In this document: piece after piece, positions 1 through 12,287 of the stretch
Layout: each line of letters begins with the position of its first letter
Numbering within the stretch: position 1 is the first letter of the stretch
DNA from: Cryptomeria japonica
Lineage: Eukaryota > Streptophyta > Pinopsida > Cupressales > Cupressaceae
DNA: 64,000 nucleotides
Reading direction: 5' to 3'
Assembly: GCF_030272615.1 (NCBI RefSeq)
Contig: NC_081408.1
Span: 198,922,841 to 198,986,840 of the forward strand
Notes under the pieces: generated by a model
What the model was told of the DNA's origin: nothing
Databases searched by the model: none
The model's input: only the letters and a program-made list of their open reading frames with translations
Translations under genes and position numbers: made by a program

Positions 1-2772
1 GATCAATTCAAAACTGCTTTCAGCACTCCTTGGGGTACGTTCTCTTGGGTGATGATGCCTTTTGGGCTTAAAAATGTCGACGCAACTTATCAACGAGCGA
101 TGACCCTTATCTTTCATGATTACATGCATAAGATTTTAGAAGATTATGTTGATGATATTTTAGCCAAATCCATTCTCCGCATAGATCATATTAAGATCCT
201 TCATCAAATCTTCGAAAGAATTCATAAATATCACATGCGCTTGAATCCCCAAAAATGTGTTTTTGGTGTGGATAGTGGAAAACTATTAGGATTCATAGTT
301 TTGCATCGTGGGATTGAGGTGGACACTAAGAAAATAGATGCTATTGTCAACATGCCACCTCCTAAAAATGTGTCTCAACTCAAAAGCTTACAAGGAAAGG
401 TCCAAGCAATTCATAGGTTCGTATCTCAACTTGCGGATCGTACTTTTCCTTTTACTCAACTTCTCAAAAAGAATATCACTTTTCAATGGAACGAAGATTG
501 TCAGCAAGCATTTGAAGATTTAAAAGTATATTTGGCTAGTCCTCCTATCCTTCAACCTACCGAACCTTCTAAACCCTTTCTTCTCTATACAGCTGCTTCC
601 TCTCATGCTCTCGCAGCATTATTGGCACAACATGATAAGGATGGTAAGGAGTGTTTGGTTTATTATATAAGTAATACCTTACTCGATTATGAGACCCGAT
701 ATTCTGTGATAGAAAGACAATGCTTGGCCTTGGTGTTTGCGACTCAGAAATTGAGACATTATCTTTTAAATTCAGAAGTCCACGTCATGGTAAAGGTTGA
801 TCCTTTGAAGCATCTGTTCTCTAAAACTGATTTATCAGGACGCCTAGCTAAGTGGGTTATGATGTTAACTAAATTTGACCTTAAATTTGTTTCACAAAGA
901 GCAATTAAAGGGCAAGCGTTGACCGATCACTTAGTTGAGGCCCCTTCACCTTTCTCTTTCCCTAACCCTGGGTCTTTTCCCGATGATTTCATTCTTTGTA
1001 CAGAAAAAGATGAAACTTGGGAATTGTACTTTGATGGCTCTAAATGTCGTACGGGATCGGGGGCAGGTGTTGTTCTGATTTCTCCTACAAAGAAATCCGT
1101 TCCCTTATCTTATCATCTCAATTTCTTATGTACCAATAACATTGCTAAGTATGAGGCTCTTATAGAAGGAATAAAAGTAGCCTTGGCTCTGAATGTAAAA
1201 CACATACATATTTATGGAGATTCTCAATTGATTATAAGACAAGTAACAGGACTGTATCAAGCAAAACAAGACAAATTATCACAATATAAAGACCTTGTTG
1301 TCTCTTTGTTACAAAAATTTGATTCATATACCCTGGAACCTGTTCCTCGAAAAGATAATCGACATGCAGATGCAATGGCACGTGTGGCTCCTCTTATATC
1401 TTTAGAGGACCCTGTGGTTGATCTTAAATTTGTTATTCACAACCTTATCTCTCCAGCTATTGTAGATGATTCTAGCTTGGTGACATGTTGTGACTTTATA
1501 GACTCAGATGAATGGTACTTGCATATTGTAAGATACTTGACCGATGGTACCTTTCCTGATTCCACTAATAGGAACACTAGGGCTAGAATTCGCAAGCTGT
1601 CCGCTAGACATATCATTCTTTCTAATGTTCTTTACCGAAGGGGTTATAACGGTCTTCTCCTTCGCTATCTCAACAAATCAGAGATCCCTATTGCTCTTGA
1701 AGAGGCGCATTCAGGTGCCTGCGGGGGGCATTTTGGAGGTAGATCCTTGGTTCAAAGATTGCTTCGTATGGGATACTATTGGCAAACTATGCACAAGGAT
1801 TCTTTTTCATTTGTTAAGAAATGTCATCAATGTCAACAACACAATAATTTGATTCATGCTCCTGCCCAAGAACTTCACTCTCATGTAGCTTCTTGGCCTT
1901 TCTCTACATGGGGGTTGGATCTCATCAGTAAAATCTCTCCTCCTTCATCTCAAGGACATACCTTCATTATAACCACAACAAATTACTTTACAAAGTGGGT
2001 AGAAGCTGTTCCCCTTCGCTCTACTACTGCTGAAGTGATTTGTTGATTTCTTCTAGAAAAATTTATTTCTCGATTCGGAATACCTTCCACTATAATCTCT
2101 GATAATGGGACATCATTTAAGAACAAAGATGTGAAGAAATTCCTAGAGAAATATCATATTAAACATCGATTTTCTACACCATACTATCCTCAATCAAATG
2201 GTCAAGCCGAATCATCCAATAAGATAATTGAACAAATTCTTCGCAAAACCGTAAATAAGCATGGTAAGGATTGGAGTACTCAGCTAATTTATGCTCTTTG
2301 GGCCTACCGAACGAGTGTACGAATTGCTACAGGAACCACCCCTTATAATCTTGTTTATGGTGCTGATGTTATTATGCCTTTAGAGTTAGAGATTCCATCA
2401 CTTAGAGTTTCTCTCAAAGGTATAGTAGATGATGACTCTTATAGAGAACAAAGACTTCAACAGCTTGAGATGCTTGATGAACAGCGTATAAATGCTCTTG
2501 AGCATATTCAAGTGTATCACAAAACTCTACAACGAAGCTATAATGATAAGGTTATTCAACGTTCCTTCTCAGTGGGTGACTTAGTTCTCTATGAGAATCA
2601 GCGCAATGTGAATGCTTTACCTGAAGAAAAAGGAAAATTTAGTCCTAATTGGCTTGGACCATATATTGTTATTGAAGATTATGGATCAAGTGCTTACAAA
2701 ATAGTGGATGTAGACGGTACGCCTCTTAAAGAACCTATAAATGCTATGCACTTGCATAGATACTATGCTTAA
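1..2772 (+). pseudogene. pol: Tat-type pol: RT, dual RNase H, integrase, with one in-frame stop
   Basis: The frame is open from the window edge to a TAA at 2770-2772, broken only by TGA at 2044-2046. The RT active site YVDD is at 145-156. A Ty3-type RNase H follows at about 580-916. A second, archaeal-like RNase H lies at about 1020-1410, with its acidic residues in YFDGS, AKYEAL, YGDSQ and RKDNRHAD. The integrase has an HHCC zinc finger (about 1708-1840). Its catalytic residues are Asp at 1918-1920, Asp at 2101-2103 and Glu at 2209-2211, the canonical D,D-35-E spacing. The product would copy element RNA and insert the cDNA. Because the frame is the same on both sides of the TGA, the stop is a point mutation (for example CGA to TGA at a methylated CpG). 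No chromodomain is visible. The polyprotein N-terminus (gag, protease, most of RT) is off the window. Confidence 0.9.
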
Positions 2773-3779
2773 TTCCTCATTCCTTATCTTTCATTCCATT
2801 TATCTTCTTTTCACTTCGTCAAAAATTGGATAATATGTTAGCATACCTTTGTTAGAGCAAATAGAATTAAATGATGTTTTGTTTAATCTATATTGCTTTG
2901 TTCCTGACAAACGTGTTTCTTTACTCTATGGTTTGTCTTGAATTCATTTATGTAAATTGTCGAAGATTTACATTTCCATTATGCTGGCATATTATACAAT
3001 GTCTTTATGTGTTAAGTAGAATTGTATCATGTTGTGTTTAAATTAAATCACATTAGTTATATGATTCTTAGGCTTAACACATATTTCTTCTCTATCATCA
3101 ATGTAGTACTTGATTAAATATTTTAATTAAGTCACACATGTATCAATTTAATCATGGAGCATTGAAAAATCAATCACATGGAAATTAAATTAAGAATATA
3201 CATGTACATCTACCAAATGTATTAACTTTAACCAAAATATACATTGTTTTAGGCATTAAAGATAACAGATTTGAGACAAAGAGAAGCATGTATATATATA
3301 TATATATATATGTGGATCATGTTTTCATATACAAAAGTAGGTCACTATACATCCAAAATGTGACCTATCCTACATCATGAGATCATCTCCTATCCCTAGG
3401 GCTGGTGGCTGGAGAGTGACAACTAGATGCTCCCTCCTGATCCGGCCGTGCAGGTGGACCCATAGGTGTATAGCGTGATATAGACCGTGAATGGCTCCGA
3501 GAGGAACTCCTACGATCCCTATCCATAAGGATCACGCGATACGAGGTAGCCTCAGCCTAAGCTACTGCTAGATCACGTTGTGCCCGCTGAAGGTTCTCTG
3601 ATAGAACTCTCTCTCTCTCCCTCCATATCTCCACCTATACTCAAAATGGGGAAAACAAATCATCATGCCGACCCGCATTCCCTTGAGGCCTATAGGCAAC
3701 CTGTGAGGAACTAGGGATCTATGTCGTCATGGAAATATCTATCACTGCTTGCTGGATCAAGGAACGCCACTCCTGCACA
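2773..3779. other. Spacer between pol and the antisense gene
   Basis: This is AT-rich non-coding sequence with no recognisable gene. It contains a pure TA dinucleotide run at 3291-3311. From about 3380 on, the minus strand resembles the continuation of the antisense gene's 3' region, but no frame can be supported. Confidence 0.5.
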
Positions 3780-5856
3780 TTAGTTGTAGCAGTAGAATAG
3801 ATTCTGTATTAGTACCATTTTTAACCAATGTAAACCTACTATACCTGGAGCTCCCTCATGCCAGTAGGGATCGTGACATGGTAGCATCTGTGACTGGGAA
3901 CTACTAGGCTCCCCTCGCTCGAACGATCTGTGCATGATGGGTACAGATCTTTGTATCGCCTTGGGTTCCCCCTTTTGGGGAATAGGAGGAGGATCCAAGG
4001 CTATGGTATCATCTCTTGAATGGTGGGGAGCTGCATCTGACTCCTCCTCGTCATCTCCATCCTCTTCCTCCTCCTCCTCATCATCCTCGTCCTCATCTGC
4101 ATCCTCGTTCTCCTCATCATCATCTCTATCTGTGTCATCCTCCTCTCCTTCCTCCTCCTCCTCAGCACTAGGCTGATCTCCTATGGGTGGATCAGGATCT
4201 CCTGCCTCCTCATGACCCTCTCCCTCCTCTGGCTCCTCTGATCTGGATCCCTGATCCTCATCTCAGTCCCCATGTCTCCATGGACCTGGATGGCCTGTCA
4301 GGTGATCTGGTGGAAAGATAGGCCCTGCGGATGTCCTCACAAACCATGAGAGATACTTGTGTTGTGCCCCAGGATCTGCGGCATAATCGGTGACCACATC
4401 CTGATCAGACCCCTCTATATCTGTGATCTCGATATCATCTATCGTAGGTCTCGCTACTGCTCTGGGTCTAGGAAGGACTCGTGAGTGTCGAGTGTAGATG
4501 GGTACATCGGCTGGAACACACTGCTCTAGCCCAAACTACCTCTGTACTCGGTCAAAATAGAAGGGGACTATGATATGTAGGTATCATCCTCTCAGTAGGC
4601 GGTTCCTCTGTAAGCATGCTAGCTGCCTCTCCATTCCATCCCATCTGTGCATCCGCAGGTAGGGTCTCCATACTGTTACCTCAGCTGTCAATCTATCGAA
4701 TGTCACTCTCCAATATAACAGATCCCCAAATCTACACTCGCTGGTAAGTGGATAAGCAAATACCCTAGGCCGCTCGCTAGCCGCACTCATTGGATAACCG
4801 AAAGCCCTGGTGCATGTAAAGTGCTCAAATATCCACACCTACAGAAGTGTGCATGTCATCAAGCTACAACCCTGTCCAAAGACATACTCCTCGAGGTCGT
4901 GATAGAGATGTGCAAGCATACTCCGACCCCAGGCATATACTCTCCTATGTCTCTCCATAACCCTGATGCACCATGTGAGACCCCCATGCATGTGCGTACC
5001 TCGCCCATTAGGGCAGACGGCTAGTGCAATGATGGCAATCATAAGACGTCTCATGAGGGGCACCTCTCCTGTAGGATGTAAGAGCCAACTGACCATGATG
5101 CGACCTCTCGTCTCACCAGGCATGACTCTCCCTATGCAGTATACCTGCTCCCTCTAATGGTCCTCCGCTGACCGATCGGTCACGTATGTCATGGTAGCTC
5201 CTCTGATAGGTAGGCGCAGTATGTGGTACATATCCTCAAGTGTGATCGTCATCTCTCCTACTGGAAGCTGGAATGTACATGTATCGGGATCCCATCGCTC
5301 CATAAGTGCCATCAGCATCGCAGGATGGAATCGGATGGCCGACATAACAATCATATACCACAAACCTACTATAGATAATGTATCTCTCTCTGCCTGAGTC
5401 AGTCGGGGAATCTGATCTCGCAAACTACGAAGAATCTGCCTCGTCGTGTGCTCTCTCATGTACGGGAGACCCTGCAATACAAAAACATCAGTGCAATCAG
5501 TACTCAATCATCAAAATCATCTATGCGAAAAATAAAAATTGTCGAACATCAAAAGCTAACCCTGGCCAAGTCCTGATTGGGACCATGGCACCCTAAGAGG
5601 ACCATGGCGCCCTAAGAGGACCATGGCGCCCTTCAGGGACCATGGCGCCCTGATAGGACCATGGCGCCCTGAGAGGACCATGGCGCCCTGATAGGACCAT
5701 GGCGCCCTGGGTGGGATCCAGGGTCAGATTCTAGGGCCCGCATTTGATCACAGAAATTCAAAGTCAACAGAAATGTAGAAAGTCAAAGTCAAAGTTTAGT
5801 CAACTCACCTCGTCCAATGGCTCGTCGCTGATCACGGCCTCTCGCATGGTCTCCAT
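3780..5856 (-). pseudogene. Plant mobile domain (PMD, MAIN/MAIL-like) protein gene, antisense inside the Tat element
   Basis: Exon 1 (5856-5809) starts with ATG and encodes 16 residues ending in PLDE. A GTGAGT donor and a TTGCAG acceptor bound an intron at 5472-5808, and exon 2 continues in phase with GLPYMREHT. Exon 2 shows plant-mobile-domain features: a region reading ALMERWDPDT, TFQLPVGE and TITLEDMYHILRLP, and further on a DRVQR-stop-FGLEQ segment like the domain's conserved RQFG motif. An acidic Glu/Asp tract follows (about 4170-4040), then a Pro-rich tail. Every piece is in one frame and the damage is nonsense only: TAG at 5154, 4839 and about 4537, TGA at 4584 and about 4262. PMD proteins (MAIN, MAIL1 in Arabidopsis) act in silencing and genome stability, and PMD genes are known passengers of transposons. 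Here it is antisense to pol, between integrase and the 3' LTR. Confidence 0.75.
5580..5712. repeat. Seven-copy 19 bp minisatellite in the PMD intron
   Basis: Seven consecutive copies of a 19 bp unit with core GGACCATGGCGCCCT. Copies vary mainly in the four bases after the core (aaga, tcag, gata, gaga). The core contains the palindromes CCATGG and GGCGCC. The array lies wholly inside the intron (5472-5808) of the antisense gene. Confidence 0.95.
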
Positions 5857-6447
5857 CCTCGTGGGACGCTCTGGTCATCATGAAGGCATGATGATGGCTA
5901 TGTGGGCTCTGTTGTAATGAACAATACTCAGAAATCAACAAAGTAACAAATACAATGGTCACTTTCAAGGTATATACTTTCATTTTGGTTTCAAAACCCT
6001 AATTTTCCTCTATCACTCATTTCATCATAACTTGAGTTTGGGAGATGCGATTTTCGAACCGTTTGTTTCGTAGGAATCGTATTTTCATTCCCTTACTCCT
6101 TGGATGTTCCAAAATGTGCTCTGATGAAGCCTCTTTTTTGAACATCTCTCATCAATAATTTCTCACACAATTTGTCATAAGTAAACATGCTTTCCTGTTT
6201 CACCTCCCTAATTAGCAAGCCGAAACAAGGGGGTCATATAGCTACTCACAAATTTCATCACCTTCCTTAGTAAGCATTAGGTGACTTTGTGATCTAACGT
6301 GTGTTTTGTAGGGTGCGGTTCCTAATTGTGTACTACAGATACCACTGGGGGCTTCGTTCGACGAACTTATGGATATATCCTTTTTCAAATAATGTTTACT
6401 TTCCTGTACTTTAGCTTGCATATGCACGTAGTACTCATATGACCGCT
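5857..6447. other. Region between the antisense gene start and the 3' LTR
   Basis: No convincing coding sequence is seen. On the minus strand this is upstream of the PMD start codon, so it should hold that gene's promoter, but no clear TATA box was found at a suitable distance. Confidence 0.4.
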
Positions 6448-6462
6448 AAAGTGGGGGCTAAA
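6448..6462 (+). other. Polypurine tract of the Tat element
   Basis: The purine-rich run AAAGTGGGGGCTAAA sits immediately before the TGTAACATC start of the LTR. This is where the primer for plus-strand cDNA synthesis is expected. Confidence 0.65.
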
Positions 6463-8086
6463 TGTAACATCATAAATTGTACGCACTTGCTAAAGCAGTA
6501 CAATTTCACACCTAGTTTAGCACCCGCCTTGGCACATTTTGCATTTGCATTGCATTTCCCCTTTAGCACTTAATTAATCAAATTAATTAAGTCTAAGGTT
6601 CTATTTCATCATCTTCTACATCATAAAGTTGGGCCCTTTCATTAAAGTGTGCCCCTTTCATTTTATTCCTCCAATGCATCATTTAATCAAAAACCCTAAT
6701 TAGGTCCTGTTTTGAACTTGGGGGCTTGATTTCGGGGTCAAAACATCTCAAAATCACCTATAACTTCGGGATTCTCTCTAAAATCATCATATCCGACAGC
6801 CCTGAATTTTTGGTGAAAAGTTGTCGGGACCATGGTGCCCGAAGTGCACATGGTCCCGGATATTTTCCCAAAATTTTAGGAGCGCGACCCAATCATAAAA
6901 TAAAGCTTAACCCCAAGAAATTGGCGGGAGATTCAATCTCTAGGTCGGCCAAAATTTGAAATTAAGACCTAGGGTTTCATATATAAGAGCTCTCTTTCTT
7001 CATTTGAAAGGATCGGAATTTTGTTTTCAGGAACCTTCTATGTAGCGAAAGAGCAGATCTTTGAAGACTTTAACAACATTCAACATCCATCCATCAAGCA
7101 TCCATCAATTTCATTTCATCCATTTAGGGCTTTGAAGGCATTGAAGAGCAATAAGGGATCACCGACTGAAGATTGGCTTGTACCCCTCCCTTGGGGTTGG
7201 GTATGATTTCATGTTGTTTTCATGTCCTTGCATAAGCTTCATTACATCATTTGTATTCATGCTTTAGATCACTTTACATCTTGATTCGGAGCATTTACAT
7301 TGTCATTTACAAGCAATTAGGGTTTACTTTCTAGGTTGCTCTAGTTTGCTTACTTGCATTTTAGATCTTGCATACACACAAGGTCTGCACACACACTACT
7401 TTTACAATACAACTTGGCTATTCGTGGAGGTGGAAATCATCGAAGCGGGGGTTTGACTAAAGCAAAACCCTATATAGCCGCCCACCACACCTTTCAGATA
7501 TTAGTGTAGGTTTCAGGATTCGGATGACGCCGCAAGTTGCAGATCCGACGGAAGCGGACCGAGACAGAACCTCACACCAAGTTTCAGAGCAAAAGACTAG
7601 GACAGGGGCATGGGGCACCTTGGTCCCTGGGATAGGGGTGCTGGGCGCCCTGGTCCCTCTGACAGACAGTATTTCTGGCAGTTTTCCAAGTTGCAAAACA
7701 GTAGTTTCAAGTGTAGTTTCAGGTGCAGAATCAGGACAGTGGCACCCGCGCCCCCGTCCCAAACATTTTCACTCAGATTTTAACTCCGGGTACGCATCTG
7801 CATTCTTGTCTTGTCCTTGTGTTTTCAGCTTTCCATTGTTTAAGTTCAATTCTGCAATCTTGTTATTAGTTCATACTTGCATTTTGGGGTTAGGAATTGA
7901 ACTTGCATACTTTTACCCTTCAATTACAACAAAGGAATAGAAATCCTAATAGGTAGCCCGTGGCTCTCTCTTTCACAAAAAAGAAGTATCCAATTGTGTG
8001 ATACCTCTAGGCTCTTTCGTATTCCCTAATGTGTGTCAAAAGGTAGGATTAGGGCATGTTAACCTAGTCTCACTTTTTCCCCTACA
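6463..8086 (+). repeat. 3' LTR of the Tat element
   Basis: It begins TGTAACATC directly after the purine tract and carries a TATA box at 6980-6986, which implies about 520 bp of U3. It ends near TACA at 8086. The R-U5 half contains GC-rich phrases (6827-6860 and 7605-7655) with the same words (ggaccatgg, tgggcgccc, tggtccct) as the 19 bp minisatellite. The start resembles that of the separate LTR at 43418. The open frames within it match no protein and are treated as chance. Confidence 0.6.
6980..6986 (+). promoter_or_regulatory. LTR TATA box
   Basis: TATATAAG lies about 520 bp into the LTR and is followed by a pyrimidine-rich stretch, as expected for the U3/R junction of a plant LTR. Confidence 0.6.
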
Positions 8087-8395
8087 CAGTTTCATGTTCA
8101 AATTGTAATTTTATTCTTTGTTTTATAGAAATGGCTGCAAGTGTATATTTAATGATTCAATTTTCAATGTTTATTTTTTTTGCTCATGTTGTCAATTTGT
8201 ATTAAAATTCAGTATTGACTTTTGTTTTTAATTTTGTCAAACTAGGCTGAAACTTTTGTATATACTCTCCTTCTGCACTTTGTGTGATTTGAAGTAATAA
8301 AAACAAAAGTGAAACCCTTGATTGACAAAGATTAGTTTGAATTTTAATTTTAAAGTTATAAATTTTAAATTTGCATTGTTTATGGAAATGTCACA

Positions 8396-10087
8396 ATGAG
8401 TTCTCATAGCATGAGTGAGGATGAGATTGAGGTTCACAGTCAAAGTATTGAATCTAATTATGCATTTGAGGTTGAGGGGGGTGACCATGAGGTTGAACTT
8501 GAAACCCAAACCACTAGTTCCATGGCAAGGGCAACTACAAGTATAAATTGTCCCTCCACATTACTGGCAAAGCATGCTAGGGTTCCTTTTGATTGTAAGT
8601 CTCCTATGATTCAATTTGCAACAAAATTGTTGAGAAGTCTTGGGACATGTGAGGGCACAAGGTTGTGGAAGTGCAACCTTTGTGTACTTGAATTTTATGG
8701 TAGCATTACTAGAGTTGATTCCCACCTTCTTCATTGTCAAGGAAAAGGTGTGGATGCATGTGATTTTTTGGGGAGACTAACAAACCTGAAATACAGAGCT
8801 AAGATATACAAGCTATGGAGTTTCCCTGATGACAATGTAGCTACACCTATGTCTGATTCTTTGTCTCATATCCACAAGCTCATCAAAGCCAGCCCCACAA
8901 TTCTACTCATACTTTGCAGAGGAGAGAAGTAGAGATGCTAAGTTCTTCTTCAAGGGCTCATGCAGTAGATGATGCCATTGGCAAATTCTTCTTTGCTAAT
9001 GGCATTCCATTTCATCTAGCTCGATCTCCTCATTATTAGGAGATGATGGTGATGTAGCAAGGGGAGGACTACCATATGTACCACCAAGGGAGACAAAATT
9101 GAGGACCACGATCTTGGATAAGAACTATTCCAAGATAAATGTGTTGATGGAGACAATGAAGGAATGTTGGGTGAAAAGTGGATGCAATATAGTCATGGAT
9201 GGGTGGACAAACATTACTCATGGTCCACTCATCAATTTCATGGTTACATGTATAGAGGGCCCATATTTTCTTAAGGCAATTAATTGTTCAGGGCATCGCA
9301 AAGATGCTAATTTTCAATTTCAAATCCTCAAGGGTGCTACCGAGGAGGTTGTGCCACAGAATGTGGTCCAAGTAGTGACAGATGCATCCCATGCATACAA
9401 AGATGTAGGGAAATCAGTTAAGGTAGCTTATAGACATATTGGTAGACTCCTTGTCGTGTGCGTGCCATGAATAATGCATTCAAGGACATGGAAAAGATTG
9501 AGTGGACAAAGCAGTGGTCAGTGATGCTAGAGACGTACAAATGTTTATTTGCAACCACCACACTTCACATGCACTCTTTAGGAGCTTCTCCAAGAAGGAG
9601 TTCTTAAAATCTATTGAGACTAGATATGCATCCTATTTCATTCTCTTGGAGAAAAATGATTGAGTTGCAAGTGTCATTGCAACTAATGATTATGACAACA
9701 AAATGAAACAGATGGGCCCAACCCAAGATAGAGCAAGAGAGGAGAGTGAAGGATACAATGAAGAGTGATGCTTTTTGTAGTGATGCATAATATATAGTCT
9801 CCATCATTGCTCCTATTGTCCAAAACATTAGATATGGGGATGCCTATGCACCTAGCCTTGGAGAGGCGTATGAGTGCATTGATCCTATGCTTGACCAAAT
9901 GAGGGCTGCCATGTGAGAGGACTCCACATTAGCATTCTGCAATGAGCACATTTAGCTAATAATTCATTAGAGATGGGAGAAGCTCAACACTCCCTTGCAC
10001 ATGGTTGCCTATACATTGAACCCCAAGTGGTACATGCATAGGCCTGGTAGAGAGAGTTAAATCGATGTTGAGGTGAAGGAAGGGTTC
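8396..10087 (+). pseudogene. hAT superfamily transposase, 5' part (interrupted)
   Basis: The first frame (8396-8932) starts with ATG and has a BED-type zinc finger near residues 95-120 (WKCNLC and a downstream HLLHC), used for DNA binding. The next block (9099-9470) matches the DUF659 region of plant hAT transposases (SGCNIVMDGW, PLINF, NVVQVVTD). Later weak blocks read EAYECIDPM, LHMVAYTLNPKWY and VEVKEGF, all typical of the hAT catalytic region. Stops and frame changes break it between 8932 and 9099 and after 9470. The frame is cut at 10087 by an LTR and resumes at 20526. The protein would cut and paste hAT elements; this copy is dead. Confidence 0.85.
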
Positions 10088-10870
10088 TGTTGACATGCAT
10101 TTTGTGACCACACCAACACAGAATAAAGTTTCCCAACAATTACCTTTTCCTCTCTTGATCAAATTCAAATGTATGCTAAGATTGCAGGAAGATCATACGA
10201 TGACTCCAAGGTTCCGACTACATACTAGTGACTTTATGTGGATATAGGCTCGTGTGGTTGATGTTTGCTGGCAATCCAAGAGGACTTATGTTTGGATCAT
10301 TCTTTCACTTCTTTGCTTTGGCTAGAACTTCATCATCGGATAAAGCAATTTTGTGATGTTTCTACTTCTAACTTAACTGGAATGAACTAAAAATTAAGGG
10401 GAAAGGGTTTAGGAAAGCTATTCTAAATCTAAGAACATGGTACATGGCAATGTCTATGATAGGATCAACCAAACTTCACTTCGCCACGTTGAGACAACTA
10501 CATGAAGTAGGTGCAATCTTTGAAGGTTGTGTTTAAAAGATTCTAAATCATTAATGAATACCATCAAAGAACAATACTCATTCAATAACTCAAATTTAAG
10601 TGCACACATCAAAAGCTCAGTCCAACCTTGTACTAGTTGATAACAATCAGCTAGCAACAAAAGGTATGAGCAAACAATCTTCTCCTTAACACATTGCAAT
10701 CAACCTCATTCATCTAAATGCTTGGAAAATAAAACTCTACTCTAAGTAAGGAAGGTGAAAGCATGCAAGTTTTGAAAAATAACAACAATGTACCACTATT
10801 ATTATCTCAATAACTTATCGCAACAATTTCATACAAATATCCCCTGCTTTACAAATGAAGGGGTCACCCC

Positions 10871-10878
10871 CTTATATA
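10871..10878 (-). promoter_or_regulatory. TATA box of the outer LTR
   Basis: TATATAAG on the minus strand is followed by a GGGGGTGACC leader, about 790 bp from the LTR 3' end. Position and orientation agree with the LTR being on the minus strand. Confidence 0.55.
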
Positions 10879-11280
10879 GGCCTCCAGCCTTGATTACATG
10901 CAAACCCTAATTAGGGTTTGACCCAAAATATTCCACACACATGATGCAACAAGGTGGGAATAAACATTAATGACCCATTATGCTCATTATCAATTAAATA
11001 CATTCCTACCAAATATGGCGTACACCATGCATTAAATGCACCTCTATCTTTCAAATTCGTCCAATGTGTAATAACTGCACCATCACCTCCAAAATTGGTT
11101 ACATGCAATAGATGCTCCATTATCTCGCCATGCATTGACTCAGTTGTCATTTGGTCAAATATTCTAGCAATGAATGTGCCACCATGCTGCCAAGCGTTTA
11201 ATAGATTCTCGCCATGCAAGCCGACCCCGCCATCATAGGAAATTCTATGGAATATTCTCTTTGCATGTCGCCAACTCATC

Positions 11281-12287
11281 CTTTACAAAAATCTTTCCAT
11301 TTTGAGCTTACAAAAGATACTTTGGATGATTTTCCTGCCTTGAAAGAATTTAAACAATCTTTTCCATTTTTGAAGGATTCTTGAATGCCTGGAAACTTTG
11401 GAGAGAAAATCTTTCTAGAGAGATTTTTGTCCTGAAGGGAAATTTTTGTACACAATTTGTCCTATAGGGAGGTTTTTCAATCAACTGACCACTTCCTCCA
11501 TGCCTAAGGAATTTTATCAACCCGAGTCTCAGAGAGAGAAAATTCTCTCACTTAGCCAATTTTCTTTGTGCCTTGAAAATCTTCATCTTGGGCGCATTTC
11601 TTCCCTGGGGAAGGAATTTTTTTGAAATTTTGAAATTTTCCTCCCAAATCATGTTTCTGTATTTTCTACTTGTCTCAGAGCACATTTGCTAGGAAGTGGA
11701 GGAATTCTAAAAATTAAACTTTTCTTCCTTGATGTCATTTTGGTGCCCATTCCTTTCCTAGAGCACATTTTCTCTATGGTGAAGGAATTTTGATGTGGAG
11801 GAAAAATTCCTCAACCTCATTTTGGTGCCCAATCTTGACCTTGATTCTACTTTATCATTGAGGAAGGAATTTCTTCAATACTTAGCCAAATTTGACATTT
11901 TCCAGGAATTATGTCCTAAAAGAAGGAATTTCCAACACTCAGTCAATTTTTCACTTTCCTAAAATTTTGTCCTAAAGGAAGGAATTTCCAACACTTAGTC
12001 AATTTTTCACCTTTTCCAAGAATTTATTCATCTTGGGGGCATTTCTTCCTTGTGGAAGGAATTTTTTTTAATTTCTTCCTTTATCAATGAATTCTTTTCC
12101 CAATTTTGTTCCTAGAGAAAATTTCATCTTGGAGGAATTTCATCTTGGAAGGAAAAAATCCTTCCTTAGCCTTGTTTGGCACCCATAATCTTGCTTGGGC
12201 ATGATTTGCACATGGAGGAGGAATTTGTGACATGGAAGAAAATTCCTCCTCAACACCTTTCTACCGCTCCTTCTCTAGTTTGGGCGT
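11281..12287 (-). repeat. U3 degenerate repeat field of the outer LTR, part 1
   Basis: Many irregular copies of AAGGAATTTCC, CACTTAGTCAATTTTT and GGAGGAATT-like words are separated by 40-70 bp. No coding capacity is visible. The same words continue at 19330-19990, beyond the inner insertion. Confidence 0.6.

Larger units (their letters stand above)
1..8086 (+). mobile_element. Ty3/gypsy Tat-lineage LTR retrotransposon, 3' part (5' end outside window)
   Basis: The order seen is reverse transcriptase, RNase H, a second RNase H, integrase, a spacer, an antisense plant-mobile-domain gene, a purine tract and an LTR-like sequence. A second RNase H after the first is the hallmark of the Tat lineage of plant Ty3/gypsy elements, and extra genes between integrase and the 3' LTR, sometimes antisense, are known from that lineage. 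The 5' LTR, primer site and gag lie outside the window, so target duplications cannot be checked. The right edge (8086) is set by a TACA end that mirrors the TGTA start of the LTR and is uncertain by a few bases. The element is old: pol and the antisense gene both carry nonsense mutations. Confidence 0.7.

Noticed and set aside
2044-2046. TGA within pol as a programmed read-through or recoding site
   Set aside because: The frame is identical on both sides and there is no recoding signal. Plant Tat elements have no stop within the integrase core. A point mutation is simpler.
3934-4176. Ser-rich open frame on the plus strand
   Set aside because: It is the complement of the acidic Glu/Asp tract of the minus-strand PMD gene.
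7524-7940. 138-codon open frame inside the 3' LTR
   Set aside because: No recognisable domain, and it lies in R-U5 of an LTR with GC-rich repeats; chance is likely.
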